In this document: positions 23,640 through 35,585 of the stretch, piece after piece | Numbering within the stretch: the first letter of the stretch is position 1 | Layout of the letters: each line of letters opens with the position of its first letter | NCBI GenBank assembly: GCA_964036315.1 | Contig: OZ038478.1 | Coordinates: 139,861,156-139,925,155 of the forward strand | Direction of reading: 5' to 3' | Length of the DNA stretch: 64,000 bases | Origin: Acanthosepion esculentum | Lineage: Eukaryota; Mollusca; Cephalopoda; Sepiida; Sepiidae | The notes under the pieces: model-generated | The model's database searches: none | The model's input: only the letters and a program-made list of their open reading frames with translations | Told to the model about the DNA's origin: nothing | Translations under genes and position numbers: made by a program

Positions 23640-23925
23640 TTTCATCACAAAGGAGTAGAAAGGAATTAGAAGAATACTGAACATGCCAAAAACGGAACAT
23701 GTCAGCAACGAGGAAGTTTAAAGGAAAATAGAAAAAAGGAAATATACGCTTAATATAAGAAACAGTCAGTTAAAATTTATGGGACAATAATGAGGAAAGA
23801 AGGCTTAGAAAATTTGAAACTTAAAAATGACATATTGAAAGCAACAGGGAAATAGCGAGTAATCTACCTCTCAGATGGACGGTAGAACAAGGACAGGAAG
23901 AGATAGTAAAGAGACAAACAATACT
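23640..23925 (+). pseudogene. RTE-like LINE, C-terminal fragment 2, decayed
   Basis: The plus strand reads RNSQLKFMGQ, then EEGLENLKL-like residues and KATGK, in changing frames. It parallels the LGHIMRKDGFENWKLTG...GKR part of the fragment at 22.4 kb, so it is a second, shorter and more decayed copy of the same kind of element. Confidence 0.55.
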
Positions 23926-24029
23926 TAGCTTCGAAGTTGTATATTGTTTATAGCTATGATCACACAGGTCCGGAAAAGACATGACACATAAAAGAAGAAA
24001 ATGTTTACCTAGACATCCTTTTAAAATCA

Positions 24030-24775
24030 TTTCACCCCAAGCAAGACGAGAATGCTGCTAGGATTCTGGGGGATACAGAGAGTGAAAGTGAGAGAAAAGA
24101 CTGAGTATGGGCAAGATTGAGGATAGAACAAAAATGAACGCGATTGAAGAATAGAGAAGATGGCGATTGACGTTGCATTTAAAATTTTGAAGATTGGAGT
24201 TATCAGTGAAGCAAGTAAACGGAAGTGAGTTCCACAGAAAAGAAACTGTTGGAGTAGAAGTGGTAGTTGCATTTAACTATTTCAGTAGTAAGAGGGTGGG
24301 ACCTAGATGCCAATCTAGTAGCATACGTAAATTCATGTTGAAGACGCAGCAGGGAAAAAAGCTCGTCAGAGTAGTTGCCATGAAAATATTTGTAGAAAAG
24401 ACAGAGAGAAGCCACATAACGTAGGTGAGAAAATGACTGATGTTGAGATGCCAAGTCAGGATCGGTTACATTGCAGATCCTTTTTTGGATTTTGTCAAGA
24501 ACCTTGAGGTGAATAGCAGGAACACCAGACCAGACAAGACACGGCAGCAGTATTCGGTGCAAGGGCGAATGGTAGATTTTTAAATATGCAAGGTAGTCTC
24601 TGACGAGGAAAACATTCTGTCACGAGACAGTGACTCAACTTTTCTTGCAGTAGATGCAGCTATTGATTCGATGTAGTAGTTCTACTTCAAGTCAGTTGAA
24701 AACGTGAGGCCAAGACGGTGCTGTGTGTAGACTCTCCAGGAGTCTATCGTCAGTCACGCTGATGGCAGACAAAAC
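24030..24775 (-). pseudogene. Non-LTR retrotransposon 3' end (same family as the LINE at 48.5 kb)
   Basis: On the minus strand, 24203-24562 is open. It encodes the RT-downstream region with KVLDKIQKRICNVTDPDLAS, HLRYVASLCLFYKYFHGN and TRLASRSHPL, collinear with 49385-49620. Upstream, near 24600-24700, come YIESIAASTARKVESL-like residues, also matching the 48.5-kb copy. The 3' end near 24040 (TTGCTTGGGGTGAAATGATTTT) parallels TTGCTTGGGGTGATAAGCTT of that copy. It is 5' truncated and frameshifted, a typical dead-on-arrival insertion. The clade is probably jockey/CR1-like and not certain. Confidence 0.8.
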
Positions 24776-24779
24776 ATTT

Positions 24780-27355
24780 TCTCTATGGTGGTATATTAAC
24801 CTAAGCCTAACTTATTATTATATAATATTAAGTGTAAAAGATGGTTGAATCCTATAAGCGTAAATTACATTGAAAATGTTCTGAGAGTAGATCTGTTGTT
24901 CGATATACATATAACGTTTTTGTTTTATTAAGTATGAATACGAACTCCTATTATTCTTTCTGCCTTAGTCTCTTAGTTTTAAGACATCTACACGATTTCT
25001 TTTTTTCCGGACTTAATGGTTGAAAGAGGGATAATAACATACATACATACATACATACATACATACAAACGTACGTACATAGCTTACCTACCTCTTCTTT
25101 CATAATTGTAAATTAGATGCTATAGCTCTTAGTAAGTGTACTTAAGTAAAATTGTCGTTGATTTTTGTTCGATACACTTCTCTGGTTAAATGATAAATAA
25201 CTAAGTTAAAAAAAGAAAACACTGTTAGAATAATGTTAAACTGTTGGACAAATGCTCCAGAAACTGCAGTTTTTCAAATAAAGAAATGTACTTTAAGATT
25301 AGGATTTATTTTAATGACATTCAAAAACGGACTATAATTATATTCAATTTAAACTCGAGGGCAATCTTCAAGATTTTAATTGTGAAAAATACCTTAATCA
25401 TATAATATTCTATACTATAAAACAGAATACGACTTTATCAGTCAGGCCGTCTGATCTCTTCTGTTTAGCAATGAGATATTTTGTTGTTATAATAACGGGA
25501 TATTACTTAAAGCTAATATGTCTCGTGCTACCAGAAAAAAAGAATATCTGATTCGTAAGTAGGGGAGGTCATGTTACTAATACAATGCATTTTATTTCTT
25601 TTGATTCGTGTTATTTTTTTATAGTTTTTATTTCATTTATTTAATTTTTTTATTATTTTTAAATGCGACATTTAAATTAATTATATCGAAAAAAATACGG
25701 AGTATATGATCAATGCAATTGCTTAAATATTATATTACATAAATATGGTCGTCTGTTTTTAAAAAGTGCGTGTAACGTAGTATTCTATAATCACTTTTAA
25801 AAGGGGCTTCCTTCTATCTATCTATCTATCTATCTATCTAAATAACATGCTAAAAGACAAATCATAAAAGATGATCTCAATGAATGTAGTTTCAAAACCT
25901 TCAAAAGCAGGATAAGAGTATCAATTTCTCCTCATCCAGTACAGAATAAGATACTCCTGAATTCTGTTTCGCAACTGTGAACTTCTGAATATGTAATATC
26001 GGTTCTGCTATATAGTTTTTATCCTTGGCCCGTATGTACACGTATGGGCACCCCCACACAAGAAAGACTTTGGGGTTCATCTTAACTTATTGGGGAGGTC
26101 AGGTAAATAAAATCAAATACCATTGTTGTTGGTAAGTAGAATGCGTATAAGATTATTAATCATTACACGTGTAATCGATATAGAAAATAAATACTTTATT
26201 TGGAATTTAATGTTGTATTTGTTAATTGATAACAATATCGATCTGCCAAGTAATGATGATAGCCAGTTCGTTATACATAGAAATAAGCAAATAGCAACCA
26301 TTTCTCGGAAAAGGCCTAAATGTTGACGTCTAAAATTAATCGCCATATTGCAAGTCTTGAAGCATTACAAATGGATCGCAAGTTTGACTTGACAAAGGAA
26401 ATGAAATATTGAATAACTTCAGAATATGACAAATGTAAAACAACGCTGGAAACTGGAGAAATGATCAGAAGATACTAACGAAATGTAAAGAATTTTGTTA
26501 AAAACTCAAGAAGTCTTTAGTGAAGATTTGATAAAATCATGTTGGAGAGTTTAACTCAATAATCTGTGTCTAGTATCAAGAAAGAAATTATAAAATCCTT
26601 TTTAATTTTATTTTTAATATGAATATGAAGGCCTGCATGTGCTCGAGTTCTGGTAAAAGCCATCATCTTAACTGCAGCTTGTGAAGACTGACATATTCTT
26701 ATATACGAAGCTGCACCACTAAACCCGTAATCGGAGACAGTTACTTTCTGAATTTCCCTGTATAATGATATCTGTTTATAATGGAGACTAGTTGTAATCA
26801 GTGTATTGATAAAGAAAGCCATAACACTGAAATAATTGTTCTGCAACATACATTATTTATTTCATTTATCACATACTCACATATAGATACACACACACAA
26901 ATGATATATTATATGAGATTAAAAAAAACAACTTCAAAAATCGGTGCACAATAGCTTTCATGTCTTAGCGCTAAGTTGCACCTCCCCAAGTGATGGTAAA
27001 TAACTGGTTAGTAAATAATTATTTTTATATTTCAAAAGCAAGATACCTACACTATATTTTCGAAAGAGAAGAGAAGAAGGAGAGAACAAAAAGAAATTAA
27101 AATTAAAATAAAGCTTGTGGATTTACCCTCATTAACCAATTAGTTGTCAGACCTACGCTAAATTCAAAATTAACCTAAAAAGGGGATAATTGTCATCATG
27201 GTAAAATGTGGTCTAAAATATAATGACAAGGCCATAAGTGGCAGCCAAGAAACTGATACCAACTATAAGCGAGTGGCAAACTTGTATCATAATTATGCAA
27301 CAAATATATCTTGTTCTGTTTTTATAAGAAGCTAAGGTGAGGAGTAGGAAGATAA
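24780..27355. other. No recognisable gene; microsatellites
   Basis: Contains (ACAT)n at about 25030-25068 and (TCTA)n at 25815-25842. The rest is AT-rich without supported coding sequence. Confidence 0.6.
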
Positions 27356-27963
27356 TCAAATCCTAGCTCGGATACATTTGGACAGTTTTTAGACACTTTA
27401 TTTCAAGAAATGGAAACATTTGCAAGAATGCAAGAAACATTGAATAAAATGTTTAATCGAAGTTCCTTTTCAGTCGTCTTAAATGAAACTTATATACCGA
27501 AAGACATATACATGTATTCACCGATTGCAACATGATAGTCATATAACTGCTAGGAAAGTTCACTCAACAAACAAAGGCATACGCTGCATCGCCTGAATTG
27601 TTTACAGAGAGGACGAATTCATTGGTCATCAACCCATTTCTTATCGATCCTTTTGCATAACTGCCTTGCCGTATCATTCATACACGTCCATTAAATGTAC
27701 ACGTCTAAACTGAAGGCAATTTACGGCAAATATCCAACCTCCTTCAAAAATGGTTTTATTAGGGAATTTGGCAACTAATTTGAAAAGCTTATTCGAAATT
27801 TTCGAAGTTATTCAACAGCCACTTGACTCAATAAAGAATCTGACAGTACATACGAAATATGTGTCTTCTGTCAATAATAGTAGAAGACGAATACGACATT
27901 TACGATGGGTTGAAATTCGATAATGAAGAGGACAAAGAAAATTTTTAAACAGTAATAACGTAA

Positions 27964-28242
27964 TTCGAAGAAGTTTTTGGAGAAACCCATAAATCTTATG
28001 GAGTTTACAAATTTCATATTCAAAATCAAGAAGCGTCAGAGAGTATAGATGTATATGTCTCTGCACCCCAGCAGTTAGCAAAACACTGCAAGTTTGTGGG
28101 AATTAAAGACAGGTTAATTCGAGACCAAATAGTTGCATGGGTTATAGATGATAGATTGAGGGAAAAGTTTTTAAAGGATAAAAACATTAGCCTAGACAAA
28201 TATATAGATATAGGTAGAGTCTATGAAACTTCCAAGCAATAA
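27964..28242 (+). pseudogene. Gypsy Gag capsid fragment
   Basis: A 92-codon open stretch without a start codon. It reads FEEVFGETHKSYGVYKFHIQ, then YVSAPQQLAKHCKF, RLIRDQIVAW and RLREKFLKDKNISLDKYIDI. The pattern YkFh-Q...L-RLak-C-F...lIRDqIV-Gi-d--lRekLL is the conserved capsid core of many gypsy Gag proteins. It ends at TAA. A weak Cys/His region follows to 28440, and the protease remnant LDTEADVTIVPS (28601-28640) has Glu in place of the active-site Gly of DTG. Confidence 0.7.
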
Positions 28243-28869
28243 ACTCTTTCTTTAGTCACAAATGCAACAGAAGCAAGCGTTATCAGAGCAAAGAAATATA
28301 AAAAGACGCCTCAAGATACAGTATGTCATGAACGAAGTACAAATAAATATATACGCTGTTCTGACACTCAGAACGACTCTCCAGCCAAAAATGCAATTTG
28401 CCGAAAGTCTGCAAGAAAAGGACATTGCACAAGAAATGTAGGACTGGCAGATCTAAAATTCGTGAAATCAAGATGGAATAACCACACTACATCCTTGGCC
28501 CTATTACTGCTAACGATAGAATTAACTCGGTCATGGAAGAATCCTAGCAAGCTGAAGGTAAAGTTACGACAAAGCTATAGAGTAAAGTAATTAATTTTAC
28601 ATTGGATACTGAAGCAGATGTAACGATAGTCCCTAGTAGTTATTTTAGAAAAAAATCTTCCTAAATATTAAAATAACCCAAGAAACAATTGCATGTATCA
28701 GGTTACCACCGGATAAAAGTTATCTGTCGTTTGGAGGCTTCATTAGAATCTCCAAATTAAAGTCTAAACAGGATTTGTTTGTTATTGAAAATTTGAGGAA
28801 ACCATTACTGGGGGAACCAGCAACAAAAGCTCTTAACCTATTTTTCTCTTCAAATCTACAAATCAACCA

Positions 28870-28985
28870 TTCGACCTTGCAGGGAATACTGCTGCCATAT
28901 ATGGTATGAACCCTCTTCAGTTTGTCTCAAGGTCGATGATAAAATCCAAAAATGGAAAAGCAATGCGGTTGGTCCTTGTTGTGGC
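28870..28985 (+). pseudogene. Scrap of the 48.5-kb LINE family
   Basis: REYCCHIWYEP...VDDKIQKWKSNAVGP is readable here. It is similar, also at DNA level (TACTGCTGCCATATATGGT), to 49345-49440. About 115 bp remain, joined directly to the U2-like retroposon on the right. Confidence 0.65.
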
Positions 28986-29071
28986 AGGATCCACCTAATT
29001 TGCATAGTGGAGTACCGACCATATAAACATGGTCGGTACCGGGAAGAGAGGGGAACAAATCCCGAGATTTC

Positions 29072-29351
29072 GGTCTCTTTTCGGCCCCAAGGCTAAGATC
29101 ACGGTGTAGTATCTGTTCTCAGATTACTCGCTTGACGATCGCCTATGGGGCTGAGATTTGATCTCTGATACAGGCCGGTCGCAGGGATTCGTCCCTGCGC
29201 TGGTAGTATGACCAGCTAAAGACCAGCTAAGACCAGCTAAAGCCAAAGCACTGCGGCCCGGGTGTAAACTCGGGTCCATTCCCCCTCCCTTCCCACGTTA
29301 AACCCCGACCTTGTGTCACAACCTGGCCCTGTGGGAGGTCAAGTAGATACC
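29072..29351 (+). repeat. U2 snRNA-derived retroposon, copy A
   Basis: 29072-29121 is clearly related to the 5' end of U2 snRNA: TCTCTTTTCGG, then GGCTAAGATCA and TGTAGTATCTGTTCT, the branch-point-recognition region of U2. Similarity fades after about 55 nt, although CTCTGATACAGG and a small GCAGGGATTCGTCCCTGC hairpin lie where U2 stem II would be. The rest is non-U2: CAGCTAA(A)GAC repeats, a GC-rich part, and a tail with CCCGACCTTGTGTCACAACC. No Sm site is seen, so this is not a functional U2 gene. The 70 bp upstream contain ATTTGCAT and CATATAAA, of unknown significance. Confidence 0.75.
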
Positions 29352-29617
29352 TAGTATCTGTTCTCAGATTACTCACTGGCCGATCGCCTATGGGGCTGAG
29401 ATTCGATCTCTGATACAGGCCGGTCGCAGGGATTCGGCGCTGGTAGTATCGCAGCTACGTCTAGCTTTGACAAGCTATGACCAGCTTGGACAAGCTAAGA
29501 CCAGCTAAAGCCAAAGCACTGCGGCCCGGGCGAAAACTCGGGTCCACTCCCCCTCCCTTCCCACATTAAAAACCGACCTTGTGTCACAACCTGGCCCTGT
29601 GGGAGGTCAAGTAGATC
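29352..29617 (+). repeat. U2 snRNA-derived retroposon, copy B (5' truncated, tandem)
   Basis: A direct tandem partner of copy A, similar over its full length. It starts inside the U2-like head at TAGTATCTGTTCTCAGATTA, has more CAGCT/ACAAGCT repeats, and ends with the same GTGGGAGGTCAAGTAGAT. It is followed by gypsy integrase sequence. Confidence 0.8.
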
Positions 29618-29618
29618 C

Positions 29619-30820
29619 AAAGGCTAAGATCAAGTTACCAGTATCGCTTAAGGACATCAAAAAAGAGGCAGTAAATGACAAATACATCATTGAAATAAAA
29701 GACAAACTAGCCAAAAAAGACGTAAAAATTCAAGAAACATTCTATGTGATAATGTTCTACAATACAGTGAAAGGGTAGTAATCCCTAGTACACTCCAAAA
29801 AAGGATACTGAAAGACTTTCATGCAGGTCACCCGGGCATAAATAGAATGAAGAGCCTCATGAGAGCATACGTCTACTGGCCAGGTATGAACAACGACATC
29901 GCGTCTATGGTCAGCAGATGTAAAGGCTGCATTTTGGCTTCAAAATCACCACAAATTCTACAGAAGCCATGGGCAAAAACCGACAGACCATGGTCAAGGT
30001 TTCATATTGATTTTGCGGGTCCAATTGACGGATGACATTATTTGGTCGTAGTTGACAGCTACAGTAAATGGCCCGAAGTTTTTCAAATGAAGAGGCCAAC
30101 ATCACAAATTACAATAAATAAATTACATGAATTATTTGCAAGGTTTGGAGTGGTAGATACTATAATTAGTGACAATGGTACCCAATTCACAAGCAATGAA
30201 TTCACAGAATTTCCAGGTGGATCACGTGGGGATTCCTCCGTATCATCCACGCAGCAACGGACTAGCCGAAATGTTTGTCGATACCGTAAAAAGGGCTCTT
30301 AGGAAAGCAACAGGTACACCGATTAGAAAGGCATTACAGTTATTCTTGCAAGTTTACCGCATTACCCCAAATAAATCTGCCCCATCAAGTCTATCACCTG
30401 CGGAGCTAATGTTTGCAAGGAAAATCAGATCTGCATTCGATAAATTGATACCAAAAAATAAAATACACACACCAGTCGCAATGGTCCCTAAGAGAAAATT
30501 TCGTATAAATGAAAAAGTTTTTTTTAAGAACTATAAAAATAATTCAACATCGTGGAAACCAGGAGTCATTCAAAAGCGGATTGGGAATATGATATATATA
30601 GTAAAAGGTAAGAAATTTACCCATAAAAGGCACATTAACCAACTAAAGAAAAGGAGAACCGAAGAATCAGAAGAAACTCCACAAGTAGAAGAAGAATTAT
30701 TCGAACTATATGATACGTTTGACCTACAAGTGCCACAGACAGAACAAAAACATCGCAGATCTGGGAGAAAGCGAAAAGCGACTAAACAATTCATTATGGA
30801 TCCGAAAAGAAAAAAATAAA
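29619..30820 (+). pseudogene. Gypsy integrase, frameshifted (K02A2.6-like)
   Basis: It starts near SLKDIKKEAVNDKYI. A frame change near 29745 leads into the zinc-finger region (HAGHPGINRM...CKGCILA) and the core: FHIDFAGP (first Asp), a TGA stop after PIDG at about 30035, WPEVFQM, then ISDNGTQFTS (second Asp). A frameshift follows near 30210. The last open part (30223-30820) carries PPYHPRSNGLAEMF, where the Glu of the D,D35E triad is present, then a GPY/F-like region (SWKPGVIQKRIGNMIYIV) and a Lys/Arg-rich end. Function would be insertion of the element's cDNA, but at least two frameshifts and one stop disable it. Confidence 0.88.
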
Positions 30821-30835
30821 TTTTTTCCCATCGAA

Positions 30836-30953
30836 AAAACAATTATAATGGGGGGGGGGGGGCGCACCCACCTTCACAAACACAATAGACTGATCCTATT
30901 ATTATAAATAGAACAGTAGTTCTAGAGACTGTGAGTAGTGTCGCACCGTATTT
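30836..30953. other. Junction between gypsy relic and Tx1-clade LINE
   Basis: A 14-base G run (30849-30862) followed by AT-rich sequence. The left end of the LINE was not located precisely. Confidence 0.5.
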
Positions 30954-32211
30954 TTGCTACTTACTTCCGTTTTCAGTTCGTGTCGGACGAGTTTTGACCG
31001 TCGAGTGACTGGTCATCTCTCCTCCTCCTGCCCAGGAAAGAAGGCCCCTGGAGCTCCGGTTGCTGGCGACCAAAATCCCCCTTTGGCCGAGACTGTTAAA
31101 TCCGCGGCGCCTGTAATGGGCCTACCTACGATGCGGAAAATCCCTCGGTTGGGTCTTCGCCCTCATTACCCCCAAAGCCAACGCCTTCCACAAGTGTGGA
31201 TAAGGAGAAGGATGAGGGGGAATGGTGCATAGTAGGTAGGGGCAAAGGGAAGATCCAGACAGCGGGGCCTCTCTCCCAGCATGACCCCAGGGATAAAGTC
31301 ACCTACAGCACCATTCCCTCTACTAGCTCTGAGGGCGACGCCTCGGCTTCTTATAAAGTAAAGGCGACAGAAACCCAAAAATTGAATGAACCGAGCTGGC
31401 AAAACATATTGGACCTAAAAAAGCTGAAGGAGAAACTGGACGAAAGGCGGTCAAAGAACTCTAAGTCGCTGGGGGCGCGTTGCCCCTCATCCTCATGTTG
31501 TCTTCCCCTTCATCTTTCGTAAAACCTCCTCCGCCTAAATCAGTGACAAATTCCCCTCATAAACACTGTCATTCTACCAAGCCTTCCCCTTTCAGGACCC
31601 CTTCTGGCATCACACCCTCTCACACTCCGTCATGCACGCCCACTCCAACACCTTCGCAATCCCCACTAAGAAAGAGGAACCGAAGCCCTGATTTGCCTGT
31701 CGCTGCGGAAAGGTGGAAAAAGAAGATCAAACCTCCATATCTCCCAGGGGAAGACGTCTGCCGCGTATCCCGGGAGCATGCAGAAAATGTTTTTGGCCAG
31801 ACGAAAAATCCTAGACCGTTAAAGGTCTTATGGAACTTCGGGCAAATAAATGGTTTGGAGGTAGAAGATCCAACAAACTTCAAACATGCCAAAAGAGTGT
31901 TGACCGTAGTTCGATCTGGCCCGGGTACGCGGGAGATTTGGGGCATGATCGAGGAGGCTAATACGTCCCTGAAATTGGTGCCCCCAGCGGCTGTATATGA
32001 ACCAAACCTTGATGAATCAAAGGAATGTAAAGTGAGGGTCCCTGTTTTTGTTCACCCATCCCTTTACAGAGCCCTAAAACTAACGTATCCTGCGGACATC
32101 GGCGGTTTGTCTCATGATGATACCGTCGACATTGAGATGGCGTCAGGATCAATGGGACGAGCTGTCGGTGTCCTCACCCCAGCTATGTTCTATTCTGAAG
32201 GGCGACCCTAA
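30954..32211 (+). pseudogene. Tx1-clade LINE ORF1 protein, frameshifted
   Basis: The coding trace changes frame near 31140 and 31490. The early part includes CPGKKAPGAPVAGDQNPP, the middle part DKEKDEGEWCIVGRGKGK and a charged LKKLKEKLDERRSKN segment, and the last part is Ser/Thr/Pro-rich (HTPSCTPTPTPSQSP) before a globular C-terminal region (31700-32211, KVLWNFGQINGLEVED... to MFYSEGRP). ORF1 products of this clade bind the element RNA. I see no certain zinc knuckle. The stop is 10 bp before the ORF2 start. The function is inferred from position. Confidence 0.7.
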
Positions 32212-32221
32212 TCGATCTGAT

Positions 32222-35200
32222 AATGGCCCTCTGGTTAGCTAGTGTGAATGTCCGAAGCCTGAGGTCGGAGTCTCGTTCGCGACCTTCAGAGCCTCGGTGT
32301 GAATATATATTGTGTGCAAGAGACCCGTTTTTCTTCTCGCGATTATGAAGACATTCTGTCTAAGGAGTTTACTCTTTATTCAGCATGTTTTGATGGACGC
32401 TCGAGGGGTGTCTCTTGACTGGTGAGCAAGTCTTTGAAGGCTGCGTGTGCTCTTGTCTTCGCAGATACGGCGGGCAGACTTTGCGTGCTGGATACTACCA
32501 TAAAGGATAAGGCTTTGCGTCTCATTGGGGTTTATGGGCCCAACATCCAGGCTGAGCGACTTGCTTTGTTTCGGCAGATCGAGCCGTTTATGACGACATC
32601 ACGTCGGTTAATCTTAGCGGGGGATTGGAATGCCGTCCTTGACCCCGATATAGATCGTATAGGGTCAAAATACAATCCGGGTACTAAAAACTGGGGAGTG
32701 GAACATTTTCGGGGCTTTGTCGATGGGGTTGATCTCATCGACAAGTACCGGAATGAACACCCTCAGCGGGTAGTGTGGACTTGGACAAATAGTGGCAGCT
32801 CGGCTGTAGGTGTGCTTGCGAGCTACCTCGACCGAGTTTTAGTTAGGAGAGTCGATGTAGGGCTCTTAGGGTGTTCAAGCTTTCATTATATAGTTTATTC
32901 TGATCATAGGCTTGTCCGGGTCCGTGTAAACTTAGATAAGCCTAAGGTTAGGATGGCTGGCTACTGGAAATTCAACTGCTCGTTATTTGGCGAGCAGGAT
33001 TTCCGGGACCAGCTTTTACTAATGTTACAAAGGGAACTGACGGGTGCTGTGGTGGGAAATGCCTGGTGGGACAAACTTAAATCTAAAATTCGAACGTTTG
33101 CTGCCGATTTTAGTCGTCGACTCAATGTAGATAGATTAGCGGCGCAAACGGCTTTAGAGCAAAGAGTTGATCGGGCTGTTAAATTCCGTGATAGTGGGGA
33201 AGTAGTCCTAGCTAAGGCAGAGTTGGCCTCCTTGTTTATCAAGAAGGATCAAGCTCTGGTAGTTAGGCGAGGCGACGAATATAGCCGCAGAATTGCGTGC
33301 AGAGGAAAGTAGGAATGCTTCAAGACGGCATATCGCGAGCGTCACATTGCCGGAGGGGCGGACTGTGACTACAAACTCGGGCATATGTGAGGCTTTTCGG
33401 GATTACTTTCGGGATCTTTTTACCAGGGAGCCCGGTCCGAGCTCTGCTCAGTTCGACACCTATTTAGCCGACTTTCCCTGCCTTGAGGCAGCTGAAGCGG
33501 CTGGGTGCGAGGGTCCCATCACAGAGTCGGAAATCTGGGAAGCGTTGAAACAGGTTGGCCTGGATAAATCTCCGGGATTAGATGGTCTTCCTTACGAAGT
33601 TTACTTGAGGCAGTCGCCCGTTTTTGTTCCTTTGCTGGAACTGATCTTCAAGAACTGGATGAAGCAGGGGTCTATACCTCAAGGCTTCACCAGGGGTGTG
33701 ATCAAGTTGCTGCGTAAGGGCAAAAGCGGTGGGGATGGGATAGGTAACTTTCGCCCTTTAACTATGTTAAATATAGAGTTAAAGATTTTGGCTAAGGTCT
33801 TGGCTAACCGTTTGCAGCTTGTCCTGTCTAGTCTGATTGGCTTCGAACAGACTTGTTCTGTGAAGGGCCGGACTATTCAGGACAACCTTCATATGGTGCG
33901 CCTGATCATGGAGAAAGTCGACAGTGAAGCCGCGCTGATCAATTTGGATCAGTCCAAGGCCTTTGATAGGGTTGACCAGCGATTCTTGGAGACTGTTCTT
34001 TCGGCTGCCGGTTTCGGGCCGTACTTTCGCTCCTGGATCCGTCTTATGTATGCGACTCCCGGTGCGCTGGTAGAAGTGAACGGAACCTTTCGTATTGTCT
34101 CGATCTATTCGTCAGGGTTGTCCGCTTTCGCCTATGCTTTACGTTCTTGCGTTGGAACCTTTCCTTCGCAAGTTAAAGGCGAATCCGGTCCTACGCGGAA
34201 TCTCTTTACCTGGTGCTACCACCTCGGCCAGGTATTCTGCCTATGCTGACGACGTTTCGGTTCTTGTGTCGAGTAGAGCCGAGATTAACGAAGTCAGCAA
34301 AGAAATCAGTGGTTATGAGATGGTAACAGGAGCCAAGATCAACCGCGATAATTCTGTTGGCTTGCAGTTGGGTGCGTGGAAGGGAGTTTCTCTTCCCGGA
34401 CCTTTCCACTGGACGGATGGGCCGATCAAGATACTCGGCGTCTGGTTCGGTCCTGATATCCAGTTGGATATGAATTGGTCGGAGTTACGAGAGTCGGCCG
34501 AGAGCGCAATTAATTTGTGGTCTCGGAGGAATCTTTCCTTGAAGCGGAGGGCGAGGTATGTGTTTCACATATCTTCCCGATTCTCCTTTACCGACTGTCG
34601 GTACTTCCACTTCCGTCTGCCACACTACTTTCATTAGTACAGCTCTTGTTCTCTTTCTTGTGGAGAGGCAAAGCTCCTAGGGTATGTCGGGAGATCTGTT
34701 GCCTTCATCCATCTGAAGGCGGTCTAGGTATGCCTAGCATTGAGATTCGTCTCGATATGCTTCGCATCGGATTCCTGGATCGTTTGTGTCGCGACTCGAT
34801 GACGGGGGCGCCTTCTGGAAGGAAGACGCCCGTAGATCTTTCCCATCCTTGAGAAGTGTGCACTCGTGCGAGGAGGAGGCTGGCCGTTTGCCTCGTGCCG
34901 AGTGCTCTTTCTACCGTGAATGTCGTCTGGCTCTGAAACACCTCTTACGGGCGACGGTTGGCCTCCCCAACGTCCAGGCGTTGTCTCGTAGGGCATTATA
35001 TCGAGTGGTAGTCAGGGGTCCGTTCATGAGGATTTGATTGACGAGCTCGGTCTTACGAAGCAGGAGGCTCGCTCAATCTGGCCTTGGGCTCCCGGGTTGA
35101 AATGTCTCAACAACGATAAGGCATCCCTCACCTGGCTGGAGATACGTGGGGCCCTCTGGGTCGGCAAAAGACTTTGCGCAGCGGGTTTGGAGAAATATCC

Positions 35201-35585
35201 AAACTGCCGACGCTGTGATGGGGAAGTCGAGACCCTTGGTCACGTCTTCTTTCATTGCAAGTCGGTAGCACCATTGTGTAAGTTTGTTGAAGGCCTCATG
35301 GTTCGCATGTTGCAGGGAAAGTTTTTTGTCCTTGAGGCCGCTTCTGTTTGTAGCAATGTGGCCCCGCCGTTAACGAAGTCTGAACTTTATGTGTTCCACT
35401 GCTTGCTAGGAGTTATGAGAGTCGTGATTTGGGTGACACGTCAGAAGGGATTCTATGAAGGTGAGAAGTTCACTTCTTCCCTACTAATCTTGTACTTTAA
35501 GCATCAGCTTAAAGTCAAGATTAGGACGGAAAGGCGGCGACTCTCTTCATCAGAATTCGGCAAAAGGTGGGTAAATCTTGCGTGA
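32222..35585 (+). pseudogene. Tx1-clade LINE ORF2 (endonuclease, RT, zinc finger), frameshifted
   Basis: The start is ATG at 32222 (MALWLASVNVRSLRS). The APE-type endonuclease shows VQETR near 32315, AGDWN near 32620, YLDRV near 32827 and SDHRLV near 32900. The RT shows SPGLDGLPYEVY, LDQSKAFDRVD, RQGCPLSPMLY and catalytic YADD at 34242-34253, unaltered. The C-terminus has a zinc finger C-x2-C-x8-H-x4-C (CRRCDGEVETLGHVFFHC, near 35207-35260). Damage: frameshifts near 32275, 33300, 34100, 34555, 34800 and 35020, and a TGA at 32416 where a Trp codon is expected. The element is dead but not old, since nearly all residues are still readable. Confidence 0.88.

Larger units (their letters stand above)
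27360..30835 (+). mobile_element. Broken Ty3/gypsy element (gag, protease, integrase), interrupted
   Basis: Remnants in order on the plus strand: a Gag N-terminal piece near 27390-27480 (QEMETFARMQETLNKMF), a Gag capsid piece (27964-28242), a protease remnant (28600-28640), a LINE scrap (28870-28985), a U2-derived retroposon pair (to 29617), and integrase (29619-30820). The whole RT and RNase H region is missing between protease and integrase. The G-run at 30849 could be a damaged polypurine tract. No LTR was recognised. The integrase is most like those annotated K02A2.6-like in invertebrates. Confidence 0.75.

Noticed and set aside
29072..29351. Functional U2 snRNA gene
   Set aside because: Only the first ~55 nt resemble U2; the Sm site and 3' stem-loops are missing.
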